Positions 14,512 through 23,461 of a stretch of DNA of 33,490 nucleotides are shown piece after piece. A model generated the notes under the pieces. The model made no database searches. It was not told the DNA's origin and worked only from the letters and a program-made list of their open reading frames with translations. The translations under genes and the position numbers were made by a program. How positions within the stretch are numbered: the first letter of the stretch is position 1; every line of letters starts with the position of its first letter. The stretch is from Lachnospiraceae bacterium. Lineage in GTDB: Bacteria; Bacillota; Clostridia; Lachnospirales; Lachnospiraceae. The stretch is from positions 1 through 33,490 of the forward strand of contig JAQXIY010000027.1 of NCBI GenBank assembly GCA_029008035.1. The letters run 5' to 3'.

Positions 14512-15726
14512 TTACAATGCCTTGATTCTCTCTAAAGCTCGAACAGAATTCTCATAGCTTCCAAAAGCTGTGAGTCTGAAATATCCCTCACCACTTGGTC
14601 CAAATCCGCTTCCCGGTGTACCAACCACATTGGCATTCTCCAAAAGGAAATCAAAGAAATCCCATGATGTCATATTCTCCGGCGTCTTTAACCAGATATA
14701 TGGTGCATTCACGCCGCCGAATACCTGATATCCTGCTTCTTTTAATCCGGTGTAAATCACCTTGGCGTTGTTCATATAATAGCCAACCTGTTCCTTAATC
14801 TGCGCCTGTCCGGCATCAGAATATACAGCCTCACCGGCTCTCTGAATAATATATGGAGCTCCGTTAAATTTGGTACCATGTCTTCTTGCCCACATGCTGT
14901 TTAGAGAAACTCCGTCGCACACAATCTCCTTTGGAACCACGGTAAATCCTAAGCGCACACCGGTAAATCCGGCATTCTTTGAGAAACTGCGAAGTTCAAT
15001 AGCACAGGTCTTAGCCCCCTCACACTCGTAGATACTGTGTGCCACATTATCCTCAGAAATATATGCTTCATATGCCGCATCATAGATGATAACTGCGCCG
15101 TTTTTGTTGGCATAATCCACCCACTGCTGCAGTTGATCTTTTGTTAAGGTTGTACCGGTTGGGTTATTGGGCAGACACAGATAAATAATATCCGGTGTCT
15201 CCTTTGGAAATTCAGGAACAAAATTATTCTCTGCGGTACATGGCATATAAATCACGTCACTCCACATCTGGGTATTCGGATTGTAAGTACCTGTCCTTCC
15301 CGCCATTACATTGGAATCTACATAGACCGGATAAACCGGATCGCAGACAGCAATACGATTGTCCTGTGCAAAAATCTCCTGAATATTGCCCGAATCACTT
15401 TTGGCACCATCAGAGACAAAAATCTCACTGACATCGATATCACAACCTCTCGCCTTGTAATCCTTGGCAGCAATTGCCTCTCTCAAAAAATCATATCCTA
15501 AATCCGGAGCATAGCCTCGGAATGTAGCTGCATCTCCCATCTCATCCACTGCCTTGTGCATAGCCTCAATCATGGCCGGTGCAATGGGTTGGGTCACATC
15601 CCCGATACCCAGACGAATAATGTCTGCCTGAGGATTGGCCTCTGTAAATGCTGCAACTTTTTTTGCAATATTGCTGAAAAGATAACTTCCCGGCAATTTT
15701 TGATAGTTTGTGTTAATTTTGTACAT
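14512..15726 (-). CDS. dapL: LL-diaminopimelate aminotransferase
   Basis: The 404-residue length and start ([17 protein letters not shown]) match Dap[49 protein letters not shown] and the PLP-lysine motif [15 protein letters not shown] are characteristic of class I/II aminotransferases of this type. DapL converts tetrahydrodipicolinate and glutamate directly to LL-diaminopimelate, bypassing the succinylase or acetylase routes. The next gene upstream, dapF, uses its product, so the pair completes the pathway to meso-diaminopimelate for lysine and peptidoglycan. The gap to dapF is 20 bases. Confidence 0.96.
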   Translation of the reverse strand: MYKINTNYQKLPGSYLFSNIAKKVAAFTEANPQADIIRLGIGDVTQPIAPAMIEAMHKAVDEMGDAATFRGYAPDLGYDFLREAIAAKDYKARGCDIDVSEIFVSDGAKSDSGNIQEIFAQDNRIAVCDPVYPVYVDSNVMAGRTGTYNPNTQMWSDVIYMPCTAENNFVPEFPKETPDIIYLCLPNNPTGTTLTKDQLQQWVDYANKNGAVIIYDAAYEAYISEDNVAHSIYECEGAKTCAIELRSFSKNAGFTGVRLGFTVVPKEIVCDGVSLNSMWARRHGTKFNGAPYIIQRAGEAVYSDAGQAQIKEQVGYYMNNAKVIYTGLKEAGYQVFGGVNAPYIWLKTPENMTSWDFFDFLLENANVVGTPGSGFGPSGEGYFRLTAFGSYENSVRALERIKAL

Positions 15727-15746
15727 TTTACGCTCTCCTTATCTAG

Positions 15747-16616
15747 TTATTCCCAAGGCAATGTAATCTCGCCCTCAAAGACTTCTGTTGCTGGTCCCGT
15801 CATAAACACGTGTCCTGTGGACTCATCATATTGAATCTGTAAATGACCGCCCATCAGTTCCACATCAACGCTTCTTCCTGTGATTCCATTCAAAAATGCT
15901 GCCACCGCCGTAGCGCAGGCTCCTGTTCCACAGGCCAACGTCTCTCCTGAACCTCGCTCCCACACTCGCATCAAAAGATGTTCCCCATCTATCACATTGA
16001 CGAATTCCGCATTCACCTGTTCCGGGAAAAGCGGATGTTTCTCAAACATGGGCCCCACATGCTCCAGGTCAAAGGAGCGGACATCCTCGTCAATGAAAGT
16101 AACACAGTGGGGATTGCCCATGGAAACACATGTAATGGGATAGGTACGTCCCTGTATCTCAAACTCCTCACCTATCACAGGCTCGGATTCCTCTTTGTCA
16201 CGCTGTAAGAGAGAAATGTCGCAAGGCACCTTTCTCGGAATCACCTCCGGTGCTCCCATATCCACTCTTACCTTTTGCACCTTGGAATCTTCAACGGTGA
16301 GTTCCAGCGTCTTAATACCCGACTGCGTGTCAATGGTAATGGTGGTCTTATCCGTCAGTCCGTGGTCATATACGTATTTGGCCACGCATCGAATACCGTT
16401 GCCACACATCTTCCCCTGAGATCCGTCAGCATTGTACATATCCATCTCAAAATCTGCCACCTCTGAGGATTTGATTAAAATCAAACCATCGGAGCCAATG
16501 CCGAAATGTCGATCGCTGACAAAGATTGCCGTTTTGGAAATCTCAGGAATGACTCCCGCAGTACAGTCAACATACACATAATCATTTCCAATTCCATGCA
16601 TTTTTGTAAATTTCAT
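15747..16616 (-). CDS. dapF: Diaminopimelate epimerase
   Basis: From the ATG at 16614-16616 (ribosome site GAAGGTGACAAC) the product is 289 residues and begins MKFTKMHGIGNDYVYVDC, the classical DapF start. The frame is open to 16664, but that would overlap the upstream gene. The two catalytic cysteines lie in MCGNGIRCVAKY and in ETLACGTGACA. It converts LL- to meso-diaminopimelate. It lies 13 bases behind hisA and directly precedes dapL, which supplies its substrate. Confidence 0.95.
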   Translation of the reverse strand: MKFTKMHGIGNDYVYVDCTAGVIPEISKTAIFVSDRHFGIGSDGLILIKSSEVADFEMDMYNADGSQGKMCGNGIRCVAKYVYDHGLTDKTTITIDTQSGIKTLELTVEDSKVQKVRVDMGAPEVIPRKVPCDISLLQRDKEESEPVIGEEFEIQGRTYPITCVSMGNPHCVTFIDEDVRSFDLEHVGPMFEKHPLFPEQVNAEFVNVIDGEHLLMRVWERGSGETLACGTGACATAVAAFLNGITGRSVDVELMGGHLQIQYDESTGHVFMTGPATEVFEGEITLPWE

Positions 16617-16629
16617 GTTGTCACCTTCT

Positions 16630-17409
16630 TTATATTTCTTGCACGTAACTGAGAACAGTCTCATAATTCATAGGGCCACCGAAGAGATCCAGAGCGGAAC
16701 CAATGGTAATATTCAACTTGCCCTGCCCCAGTTCCTTAATGTCCTCAATGTCCTGATAGTCACTGATACCTCCCGCGTAAGTGATAGGAATCTTGCCCCA
16801 GGCTCCCAGGATTCGCACCAAGTCTTCCTCGATGCCCTGACATTTGCCCTCAACATCTGCAGCGTGAATCAAAAATTCATCACAATACTCACTGAGTTCA
16901 TCCAAAAGTTCCGGGGTGATGCGCTCCTTGGTAAACTTCTGCCAACGGTCTGTCACTATGTAGTAGTCATCCTCTAGCTTACGGCAACTGATATCCAGCA
17001 CAATGTGCTCCTTGCCCACGGTCTCCACCAGCTTGTTCAAATGATCATAGTTCACCATTCCGTCAGAGAACACATAGGATGTGACAATCACGTGGGTTGC
17101 ACCTGCCTCCAAAAATTCTTTGGCGTTGTCTGCGGTGATACCGCCGCCCACCTGCATGCCTCCCGGATAGGTGGCAAGAGCAAGCAATGCCTGCTGCTTG
17201 GTGGCCTCATAGTAAGGGCTGTCCTGCTTATTCAGCATAATCACATGGCCGCCTTTTAAGCCATCTTTTGCATAAAACTCTGCGAAAAAATCCGCGTCTC
17301 TCTTGGAGACAAAATTCTCTTGGGCTTGGTCTCCCTCATCTTCCAGAGAACTGCCCACAATTTGTTTCACCTTGCCATTGTGTATATCAATACACGGTCG
17401 GTATTCCAT
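16630..17409 (-). CDS. hisA: Eukaryotic (HIS6)-type phosphoribosylformimino-AICAR-ribotide isomerase
   Basis: The ATG at 17407-17409 follows AAAGGAACAGATT and yields 259 residues; the longer frame to 17472 adds an unlikely leader. EYRPCIDIHNGKVKQIVG at the N-terminus, VGGGI, VIVTSYVF, LDISCRKLEDDYYIV, DEFLIHAADVEGKCQGI, ITYAGGISD and the end GSALDLFGG match yeast His6 much better than ordinary bacterial HisA. It is a TIM barrel that performs the fourth step of histidine synthesis. There are no other his genes here; it heads the dapF-dapL operon. The next upstream element is the pilus-operon terminator, so a promoter should lie at 17410-17480. Confidence 0.9.
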   Translation of the reverse strand: MEYRPCIDIHNGKVKQIVGSSLEDEGDQAQENFVSKRDADFFAEFYAKDGLKGGHVIMLNKQDSPYYEATKQQALLALATYPGGMQVGGGITADNAKEFLEAGATHVIVTSYVFSDGMVNYDHLNKLVETVGKEHIVLDISCRKLEDDYYIVTDRWQKFTKERITPELLDELSEYCDEFLIHAADVEGKCQGIEEDLVRILGAWGKIPITYAGGISDYQDIEDIKELGQGKLNITIGSALDLFGGPMNYETVLSYVQEI

Positions 17410-17472
17410 AATCTGTTCCTTTCTGATTAAATAAATATTTATATCAGCCAAAAGCATAACATATTTTGGCAC

Positions 17473-17522
17473 AAAAATAAAGAGCCATTGAAGGGACAGA
17501 AGGAAGGCCCTTCAATGGCTCT
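17473..17522 (-). terminator. Strong terminator of the pilus operon
   Basis: AGAGCCATTGAAGGG and CCCTTCAATGGCTCT form a perfect 15-bp stem with a 12-base loop. On the minus strand it is followed by TTATTTTTG, starting four bases after the stop of the last pilus gene. It separates the pilus operon from hisA. Confidence 0.85.
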
Positions 17523-17525
17523 GTT

Positions 17526-20500
17526 TTAGTTGAGTCCGAATAGCGGCATAAACATCACTCGAACCGTTGTGGTACTTTCCGAGGTCAGGGTCTGCCCCTC
17601 AGATTTATAGGTTGATGTCAGTGTAGCCGTATATGTTTTTGCACTCTCCTTCACTTCCGCTGCCCTTACGGAGAGATTCACGATTTCATCCTTTTGTGGA
17701 GAGGCGGTATCCAAAACGGTGTTTCCCTTCTCGTCCGTAATCACCAAACGATACGTTTTTCCGGAAGTTGTATCAATGGAGTCATCACCAATCAGGAATT
17801 GCACCGTCACATCCCGGGAGTCCTCCCCTCTATCCTGGACGTAAAGCGTTGAAACATTGCCGTTGTGAATGGCATCCTCATTCACAACCTTGATGAATGG
17901 TGCGGCCGCCTGGGATCGGTAAGAACTAATCAACGTATTTACAAACAGTTTGATTTCATCGTTTGTCATAGTACCACTATGGCCCAAGCCTGTATAAGTC
18001 ACATTGCCTTTGGTATACAGGTAATAATTGTTGGCACTATCCCCGTCCTTTGCCGCGTAAATATTTGTTGCATCATTGGAATCATTGGACAAGTTATACC
18101 ATACAACGGCATCCGCCGCTTTACTCAGCGCTCTTTGTACGTATTGCTCCGTTTTCCCCGATGCATAGACTTCCGATTCATTGGCGCACAAAGAACTGTA
18201 ATTGGCACTTACGGAGACCACGTTGTCCGCATCCACGTTGCATCCTCCGTATTTGTTGTTCCATCTCACCATCTCTGCCACATCGAATTCGTATTCAATC
18301 TCCACACAATCATCCTTTGGTGTCACAACCATTTTTCCGAAAATTGCATCCTCCCAATAATCACTTTTAAACAGGTTATGGATGTTGGTACTCTGTTCAC
18401 CCAAGGAGCCGAAATAATAGGTATAACTCTTGCCCTTCTCCATACCATCCATCTGTGCATTCTTTGTGATATTCCCTGCACTGTCCACTGTAAATGGATT
18501 GGTCCACCAACTAATTTGATTGCCATTTTTATCGGCTATGTTGATTCCAAATGTCCGGTAAGAAGACGGGACATTTTTATTGTTATCCCGAATCTCAACA
18601 TGACCATACGCCTTTTTATCATCTTCCAGATAGACAATAGCACCGGTGTTCACCTTTTCTGTATATCCTGTCTCCTGATGGGGCACCTTGTCCCAATCCT
18701 CGTAGGAACCTTCCACTGCAAAGTCAAGATTCCCCACCTCTTCCGTCTCAAGGTTTAAGCGGAAATTCTGTGCATGGGTTTCTCCCACTTCCAGGGTATC
18801 GCCCAGTTGATATGGGTAAGTTGTAATCTGACCTGCATTTGCAAGCTTGATGGTGGTTGTGCTGCAACTGTCTATCCAATCCAACTTGGAGGAATCCACC
18901 GCAGCATTTCCATTGGCCGGGCTTACAATATTTCGGTCTATCTTATTTCCCAGACGAGACGAAAAAATCATCGTTCGGATACTGTTGTCCATCAGGTTGC
19001 AGATGTTTTCATTACTTCCCGGCACCTTGTACATATAATCTTCTTCCGTCATAGAGCGGCTCACATTCCATGTACCTATGCCAAGCCAGCGGGAATGCAT
19101 ATATCCCATGGATACATTCTCCGGCAAAAGACTGACTTTCTTTCCTCTGCTGTACACTTCACAATAGGATGACATCTTTGCATCATTCCACTGATACATC
19201 TCCATCTGTCCTCCAAGATTTCGCAGATATGCAGAATTCTCAGCAGAAATATTCCACTCCGGCGTGGTGGAAAAGGATTTGTCCTGTATCAGGTCATGGG
19301 TCATAATGACACTCTTTCCTGCAGCAACAAACTTCTTGAATCCGTCAATAAAGACCTCATCGTTGGTAAAGCTGGGAACCACCGGATCCTTGTCAAATCC
19401 CAACACCAGCATATCATAGGTCTGCAAATCCGTAGCCCATTTCGCTTCTTTCTCGGAAGAACCTGTATAATTATTTCGAAACCACTCATTGCTGCGGTAT
19501 TCGATCACAACGTCATAGTCCTCCACTTCTTCCAGATAAGCAGCCAATTTGGCACCCACCTCTGATGTGGTATCATCCAGACGGATAGAGGGTGTCTTGT
19601 CACTCATATCAGCACTCAAATCCATCTGTAGCACTTTGATGGTGTCTTTCTGTCCTCCGGACATAATTCTGGTATAGCCAAGAGCATTGTCTCGATGGCT
19701 TTCATTCTCTTTTCCATAGACCACCAATTTCCAGGGGAGCATTCCGCTCTCTGTCTGCGGTAGGGCTCTTGTCACGGTATAGGTCTCACCGTCAACCAAA
19801 TTGCCATTGGCAATGGTACCTCCCTGCTCCGAACTGATGATAAGATTTTCTTCCACGCCCTCCTCTTCATCAAAGGCTCCATTTCCATTGCTGTCAATAT
19901 AGAGACGAACTCGATATTGTTCCCCTGCCTGTCCATGAAGGATAAAATGATATCGCAAAACAGGATTGCCATTTTCATCTCTCTGATTGTTTGATTTCGT
20001 GCCGGCAATGACATCTGTAATGACCTCAGTTCCACCTTTCCATGAAACGGTTTTTTCAGTGGTGTCGCTGACCACATAGGCTACGGGCTGTCCATTTTCT
20101 CCCGTATTTGTACCATCCTCCAAAAATTCCATTTCGCAGGTTCTATACTTTAAACATTGGGTGAATTCCTCTGTGCCTCCTGCAACTACATTGGAATACT
20201 TTTGCACCTGCTGTGCTTTATGTCCTGTGCCCAGCCCCAAGGTGGCGATATTGTAGATAAAAGAACTTTCATCTACAAATTCTTTATTCACCTTTGTTCC
20301 GTCAGCAGCATATAACTTGTCATCCACAACGATAGGATTTTTCTGTGAAAAATCCAAAAGTTCCTGATACTTTTTGCTTGTTATGTCCGTTGCACTATAT
20401 CGGATTTTACACTGAGAAATATCCGAGCCATTCTCAGAAGCCAAAAAGTTGTAATCTTTGCCCTCAATACTTCCCCATGCATCCAAGGTGTCTGCTATCC

Positions 20501-22286
20501 AATGTAGTCTGTTTTTTCTGTAGAAATCTCCCCATCCACCGCCGATGTTTCCATTAAAAGCAAAAAAGTCCAAGTCAATAAAGTAGGCATAATCATGGTC
20601 CGTGCTCACCAAATCTCCCACCGTGGCGTAAGCCACATTGCCAAGGTCGGGGTCATTATACCCGTGCAAGCCATTGGTATCATCCTGAGAGCCCCCGATG
20701 ATAATCAAGTCATATGTGGCATTCAAATCCTCTATTTTGCCATTGAATTCATATGTAGCCATGGTGGTCACTTCAATGTCATCCTCTATGCGAAGACTGT
20801 CCCCCACAAACCAGGGAAACAGCGACAGATAGTATTGCTTCCACCCGCTATTTCCATAAATGTATTGGGAAATGGGCTGCAATTCCAAAATGCGAAGGGA
20901 CTTCTTATAGTCTCCCCCTTGGGAATCCTCATAGAAATGCTCCATCTCAGAAAGTGTTGCCCCATCCCATGCATGGGACAGAAAATCATCCTCTCCGCCC
21001 CAGTTCAGAACATACGAAAACTCACCTCTATGCAATCCGGTGGTATGACCTGTATATTCAAAAGCCTGTCCACCATTCTCATCCGGATCCAGTTCCCTCT
21101 GTCCATTTTCATCCGGGCAATAGACATTATAAAAATACTTTGCACCATACTTGTTCATAATAGTGTAAAGCTTTTCTATCTCATATCTGGGACGGGTGTG
21201 AGATGGATTCGTTACGCACTCGTCCATAGCACTTTCATCCAACCACATCATGGCCGGATGCCCCGATGCCTGACGTCTGATGATAGCTTCGTAGCACTCT
21301 GCCGACAAATCATTGTCAGCCTGAAATGTCACCGGCGACATAGGTGGATTGGGCAGTGCCGCCTGATTGTTGATGGGCTGGGCAACAGCAGAATCATGAA
21401 TCACTATCATATCCGCTTCCTGAATAATCCCATCCTCCACATTGTCTCCTGACAACTGCTCCGGCGTTACCGTGATCACCTGAGATACAAATCCTTCTTC
21501 CGTGGAATTCCCCGGGAAAAGTGTTTTCACCAAGGTATCACTGTGTGTGATGTGGGATCTGGAATAACATACATAAGTATCCTCACACCGCTCCACATAA
21601 TATCTGCTGCCAACGACATCTGCAGCGGTGCCAATCTGCGTCTCCTCTATCACAACATCCGAATGGTTCTCCGGCAAGTGAGATGCCAGATCCTCCACCA
21701 AATCCGTCAAGACACCGCCTTCATTGTTTTGCAGGGGAACCCATTGATAGGTAATCTGTTCAGCCGGATCATCTGCCGCAACAGAAAGAAATTGGCCGGA
21801 ACCGGCATCGTACTTATAGGTTCCCTGCTCCACATGTTCAAAGTAACCATATTGCTTAAAATAATCTCCCGTGTTGGTCTGGGTTAGAGAGGCTATGGTA
21901 TCTCCGTCAAATCCCAGGTTCTCCGGAAAATCTCCTCGAAATACAATCATATCCTCGTCGGTTACACTTGCTATCCCATCTACCCCGGCAAAGATTGTCT
22001 TATATTGTGTCATTGCACCGGTAGTATCTGTCTCCAATTGTTTCACCGGCTCGCATCCGGGAATCAGATATCCCACTGCCGCCATACTTGCATCCGGCAC
22101 GATTTCTAATATGGTAAAGGGATTCTCACCGGAACCCAACTGGGCCTCCCGGTTCTTTTTTGTAAATGAAATTGTCTCCGGGGTACCATACACAGTGGCA
22201 CCACTGACACGTCCCCGATAAAAGCCTGCTGTGGCCAAAACAAGCAATCCGCACAGAACCACAGCCACTCTTGCATTCGTCTTCAT
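17526..22286 (-). CDS. Giant secreted pilus-operon protein, DUF5057-like, 1586 aa
   Basis: Residues 1-30 are a signal peptide (MKTNARVAVVLCGLLVLATA, then GFYRGRVSGA). GENPFTILEIVPDASMAAVGYLIPG right after it is the start I associate with DUF5057 proteins found in lachnospiral pilus operons (recalled, not searched). The long middle has repeated short motifs such as YDLIIIGGSQDD and YDMLVLGFDKDPVVP, suggesting Rossmann-like receiver folds on the outside. YIDSNGNGAFDEEEG (about residue 790) is a calcium-loop-like sequence. The C-terminal part (LVITDEKGNTVLD) is Ig-like. No LPXTG, SLH or C-terminal membrane anchor is seen. As last gene of the pilus operon it may be a tip adhesin or a protein secreted through the pilus machine. 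Confidence 0.78.
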   Translation of the reverse strand: MKTNARVAVVLCGLLVLATAGFYRGRVSGATVYGTPETISFTKKNREAQLGSGENPFTILEIVPDASMAAVGYLIPGCEPVKQLETDTTGAMTQYKTIFAGVDGIASVTDEDMIVFRGDFPENLGFDGDTIASLTQTNTGDYFKQYGYFEHVEQGTYKYDAGSGQFLSVAADDPAEQITYQWVPLQNNEGGVLTDLVEDLASHLPENHSDVVIEETQIGTAADVVGSRYYVERCEDTYVCYSRSHITHSDTLVKTLFPGNSTEEGFVSQVITVTPEQLSGDNVEDGIIQEADMIVIHDSAVAQPINNQAALPNPPMSPVTFQADNDLSAECYEAIIRRQASGHPAMMWLDESAMDECVTNPSHTRPRYEIEKLYTIMNKYGAKYFYNVYCPDENGQRELDPDENGGQAFEYTGHTTGLHRGEFSYVLNWGGEDDFLSHAWDGATLSEMEHFYEDSQGGDYKKSLRILELQPISQYIYGNSGWKQYYLSLFPWFVGDSLRIEDDIEVTTMATYEFNGKIEDLNATYDLIIIGGSQDDTNGLHGYNDPDLGNVAYATVGDLVSTDHDYAYFIDLDFFAFNGNIGGGWGDFYRKNRLHWIADTLDAWGSIEGKDYNFLASENGSDISQCKIRYSATDITSKKYQELLDFSQKNPIVVDDKLYAADGTKVNKEFVDESSFIYNIATLGLGTGHKAQQVQKYSNVVAGGTEEFTQCLKYRTCEMEFLEDGTNTGENGQPVAYVVSDTTEKTVSWKGGTEVITDVIAGTKSNNQRDENGNPVLRYHFILHGQAGEQYRVRLYIDSNGNGAFDEEEGVEENLIISSEQGGTIANGNLVDGETYTVTRALPQTESGMLPWKLVVYGKENESHRDNALGYTRIMSGGQKDTIKVLQMDLSADMSDKTPSIRLDDTTSEVGAKLAAYLEEVEDYDVVIEYRSNEWFRNNYTGSSEKEAKWATDLQTYDMLVLGFDKDPVVPSFTNDEVFIDGFKKFVAAGKSVIMTHDLIQDKSFSTTPEWNISAENSAYLRNLGGQMEMYQWNDAKMSSYCEVYSRGKKVSLLPENVSMGYMHSRWLGIGTWNVSRSMTEEDYMYKVPGSNENICNLMDNSIRTMIFSSRLGNKIDRNIVSPANGNAAVDSSKLDWIDSCSTTTIKLANAGQITTYPYQLGDTLEVGETHAQNFRLNLETEEVGNLDFAVEGSYEDWDKVPHQETGYTEKVNTGAIVYLEDDKKAYGHVEIRDNNKNVPSSYRTFGINIADKNGNQISWWTNPFTVDSAGNITKNAQMDGMEKGKSYTYYFGSLGEQSTNIHNLFKSDYWEDAIFGKMVVTPKDDCVEIEYEFDVAEMVRWNNKYGGCNVDADNVVSVSANYSSLCANESEVYASGKTEQYVQRALSKAADAVVWYNLSNDSNDATNIYAAKDGDSANNYYLYTKGNVTYTGLGHSGTMTNDEIKLFVNTLISSYRSQAAAPFIKVVNEDAIHNGNVSTLYVQDRGEDSRDVTVQFLIGDDSIDTTSGKTYRLVITDEKGNTVLDTASPQKDEIVNLSVRAAEVKESAKTYTATLTSTYKSEGQTLTSESTTTVRVMFMPLFGLN

Positions 22287-22301
22287 ATCACATTCTCTTT
22301 T

Positions 22302-22898
22302 CTATTGGTAAAGCGTCCCCACCTCTGTGGTTGCCTTTATTTCATTGCGAAGGGTCAATCTCTCCTCCGCTTCGTAGGTTCTCTCGCCTGCCTGCATCCA
22401 CACGTTGATCATGACCTGTGCAGGTCTGGGAGTATCCGTCAAATCTGTATCCAGTATGTTGCCTTCTTTATCCAGCACCTTAACATTCCAGTCCTTTACC
22501 AAAGAGGCAAAGCATTCCGTATCCCCCTCCGGCACCCAGGTTCCCTCCGAATAGATGTATTCCTGATAGGTAATCTGCTGCTTTTCCTCCAAGAGAGAAT
22601 ACAAAGTTTTCTTCTTTTGAGAACCGGATTCGTCATAGCCGTATAATTCCAGCCTCTTGCCATCCGCCGAAACCCATATCCCGTTGGTGGTCTGTAGGAT
22701 TTGTTCCTTCAGTCGGTTAAAGCATAATTGTGATTCGTATTGTAGATTTGTCTCATCGGAAGATTTTCGATAGTGACTGAAACAAAATGCTAAAAAACCA
22801 ATCATAGCAGCCCCTGCTATAGCCAAAATAGCCATGGTCACAATCAATTCCACCAGGGAAAATCCTCCATTATTCTCTAGGTTCTGCGTTTTCATCAT
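22302..22898 (-). CDS. Type IV minor prepilin (PilW/GspJ-like), 198 aa
   Basis: The N-terminus ends its leader at Gly12, followed by FSLVELIVTMAILAIAG, with Glu17 as the conserved Glu5 of the mature pilin. This is a class III signal for prepilin peptidase, encoded in the same operon. The rest is a beta-rich globular domain with no cysteine pair evident. The ATG overlaps the preceding gene's stop by four bases (ATGA), indicating coupling. Its place next to the other minor pilins suggests a priming or tip role. Confidence 0.85.
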   Translation of the reverse strand: MMKTQNLENNGGFSLVELIVTMAILAIAGAAMIGFLAFCFSHYRKSSDETNLQYESQLCFNRLKEQILQTTNGIWVSADGKRLELYGYDESGSQKKKTLYSLLEEKQQITYQEYIYSEGTWVPEGDTECFASLVKDWNVKVLDKEGNILDTDLTDTPRPAQVMINVWMQAGERTYEAEERLTLRNEIKATTEVGTLYQ

Positions 22899-23458
22899 TG
22901 CTCCTGTTCACACTTCCCCGTCTTTGGATACAACACAATGCTGCTGCTCCTGTCATCCCTTGTCACAACAATTCCGGTGCAATAGCAATCCCTTGCCGTT
23001 CCCTCCTCATCCTGATAGGAAACAAAGACGAAAGTGTCGTTTTCCTCTATATGGTCAATCATAGGTGCAAAGGCCCCGGAGGTCTTCTGATACGTCAATG
23101 CCAGCGGATGTGTCTCATCGATTTCCTGTACATTGCCGTCATTGGATGTTGTGTACGAAATGGTTGTTTCCAAGGAGCACAGCCTTTTATGTTCCTTTCG
23201 TTGCCGTTCTCCCCGACCTTCTACAAGGGTGATATAATAACCGTCCGACTCCCGTTCTATGGCAATATAGGCAAAAGATTTTGCCATTGCACTGTTTTGC
23301 GTATAGTTCAACTTGCCACAAATGGTTTCCACAGTTTTTTTCTCCTCCATGTGAAAAACCGATGAAAGCCCCATAACAAGTCCCACGGTAAGAACGGTCA
23401 TTATGGCAATGACAACAATTAATTCAATTAATGAAAACCCTTCGTTCCTCTGTCTCAT
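22895..23458 (-). CDS. Type IV minor prepilin (GspH/FimT-like), 187 aa
   Basis: A leader ending in RNEG (Gly7) is followed by FSLIELIVVIAIMTVL with Glu12 as Glu5. Residues 8-30 form the membrane helix. The remaining 155 residues include NYTQNSAMAKSFAYIAIERE, GspH-like in layout, and strands rich in acidic residues. The start lies three bases after the end of the large upstream gene, and the end overlaps the next prepilin gene by four bases. The role is inferred from the operon. Confidence 0.85.
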   Translation of the reverse strand: MRQRNEGFSLIELIVVIAIMTVLTVGLVMGLSSVFHMEEKKTVETICGKLNYTQNSAMAKSFAYIAIERESDGYYITLVEGRGERQRKEHKRLCSLETTISYTTSNDGNVQEIDETHPLALTYQKTSGAFAPMIDHIEENDTFVFVSYQDEEGTARDCYCTGIVVTRDDRSSSIVLYPKTGKCEQEQ

Positions 23459-23461
23459 AAA

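Noticed and set aside
17865-18758. Plus-strand open frame of 297 codons opposite the DUF5057-like gene, and several similar ones to 22221
   Set aside because: These are antisense shadows of one long, well-supported gene and show no motif of their own.
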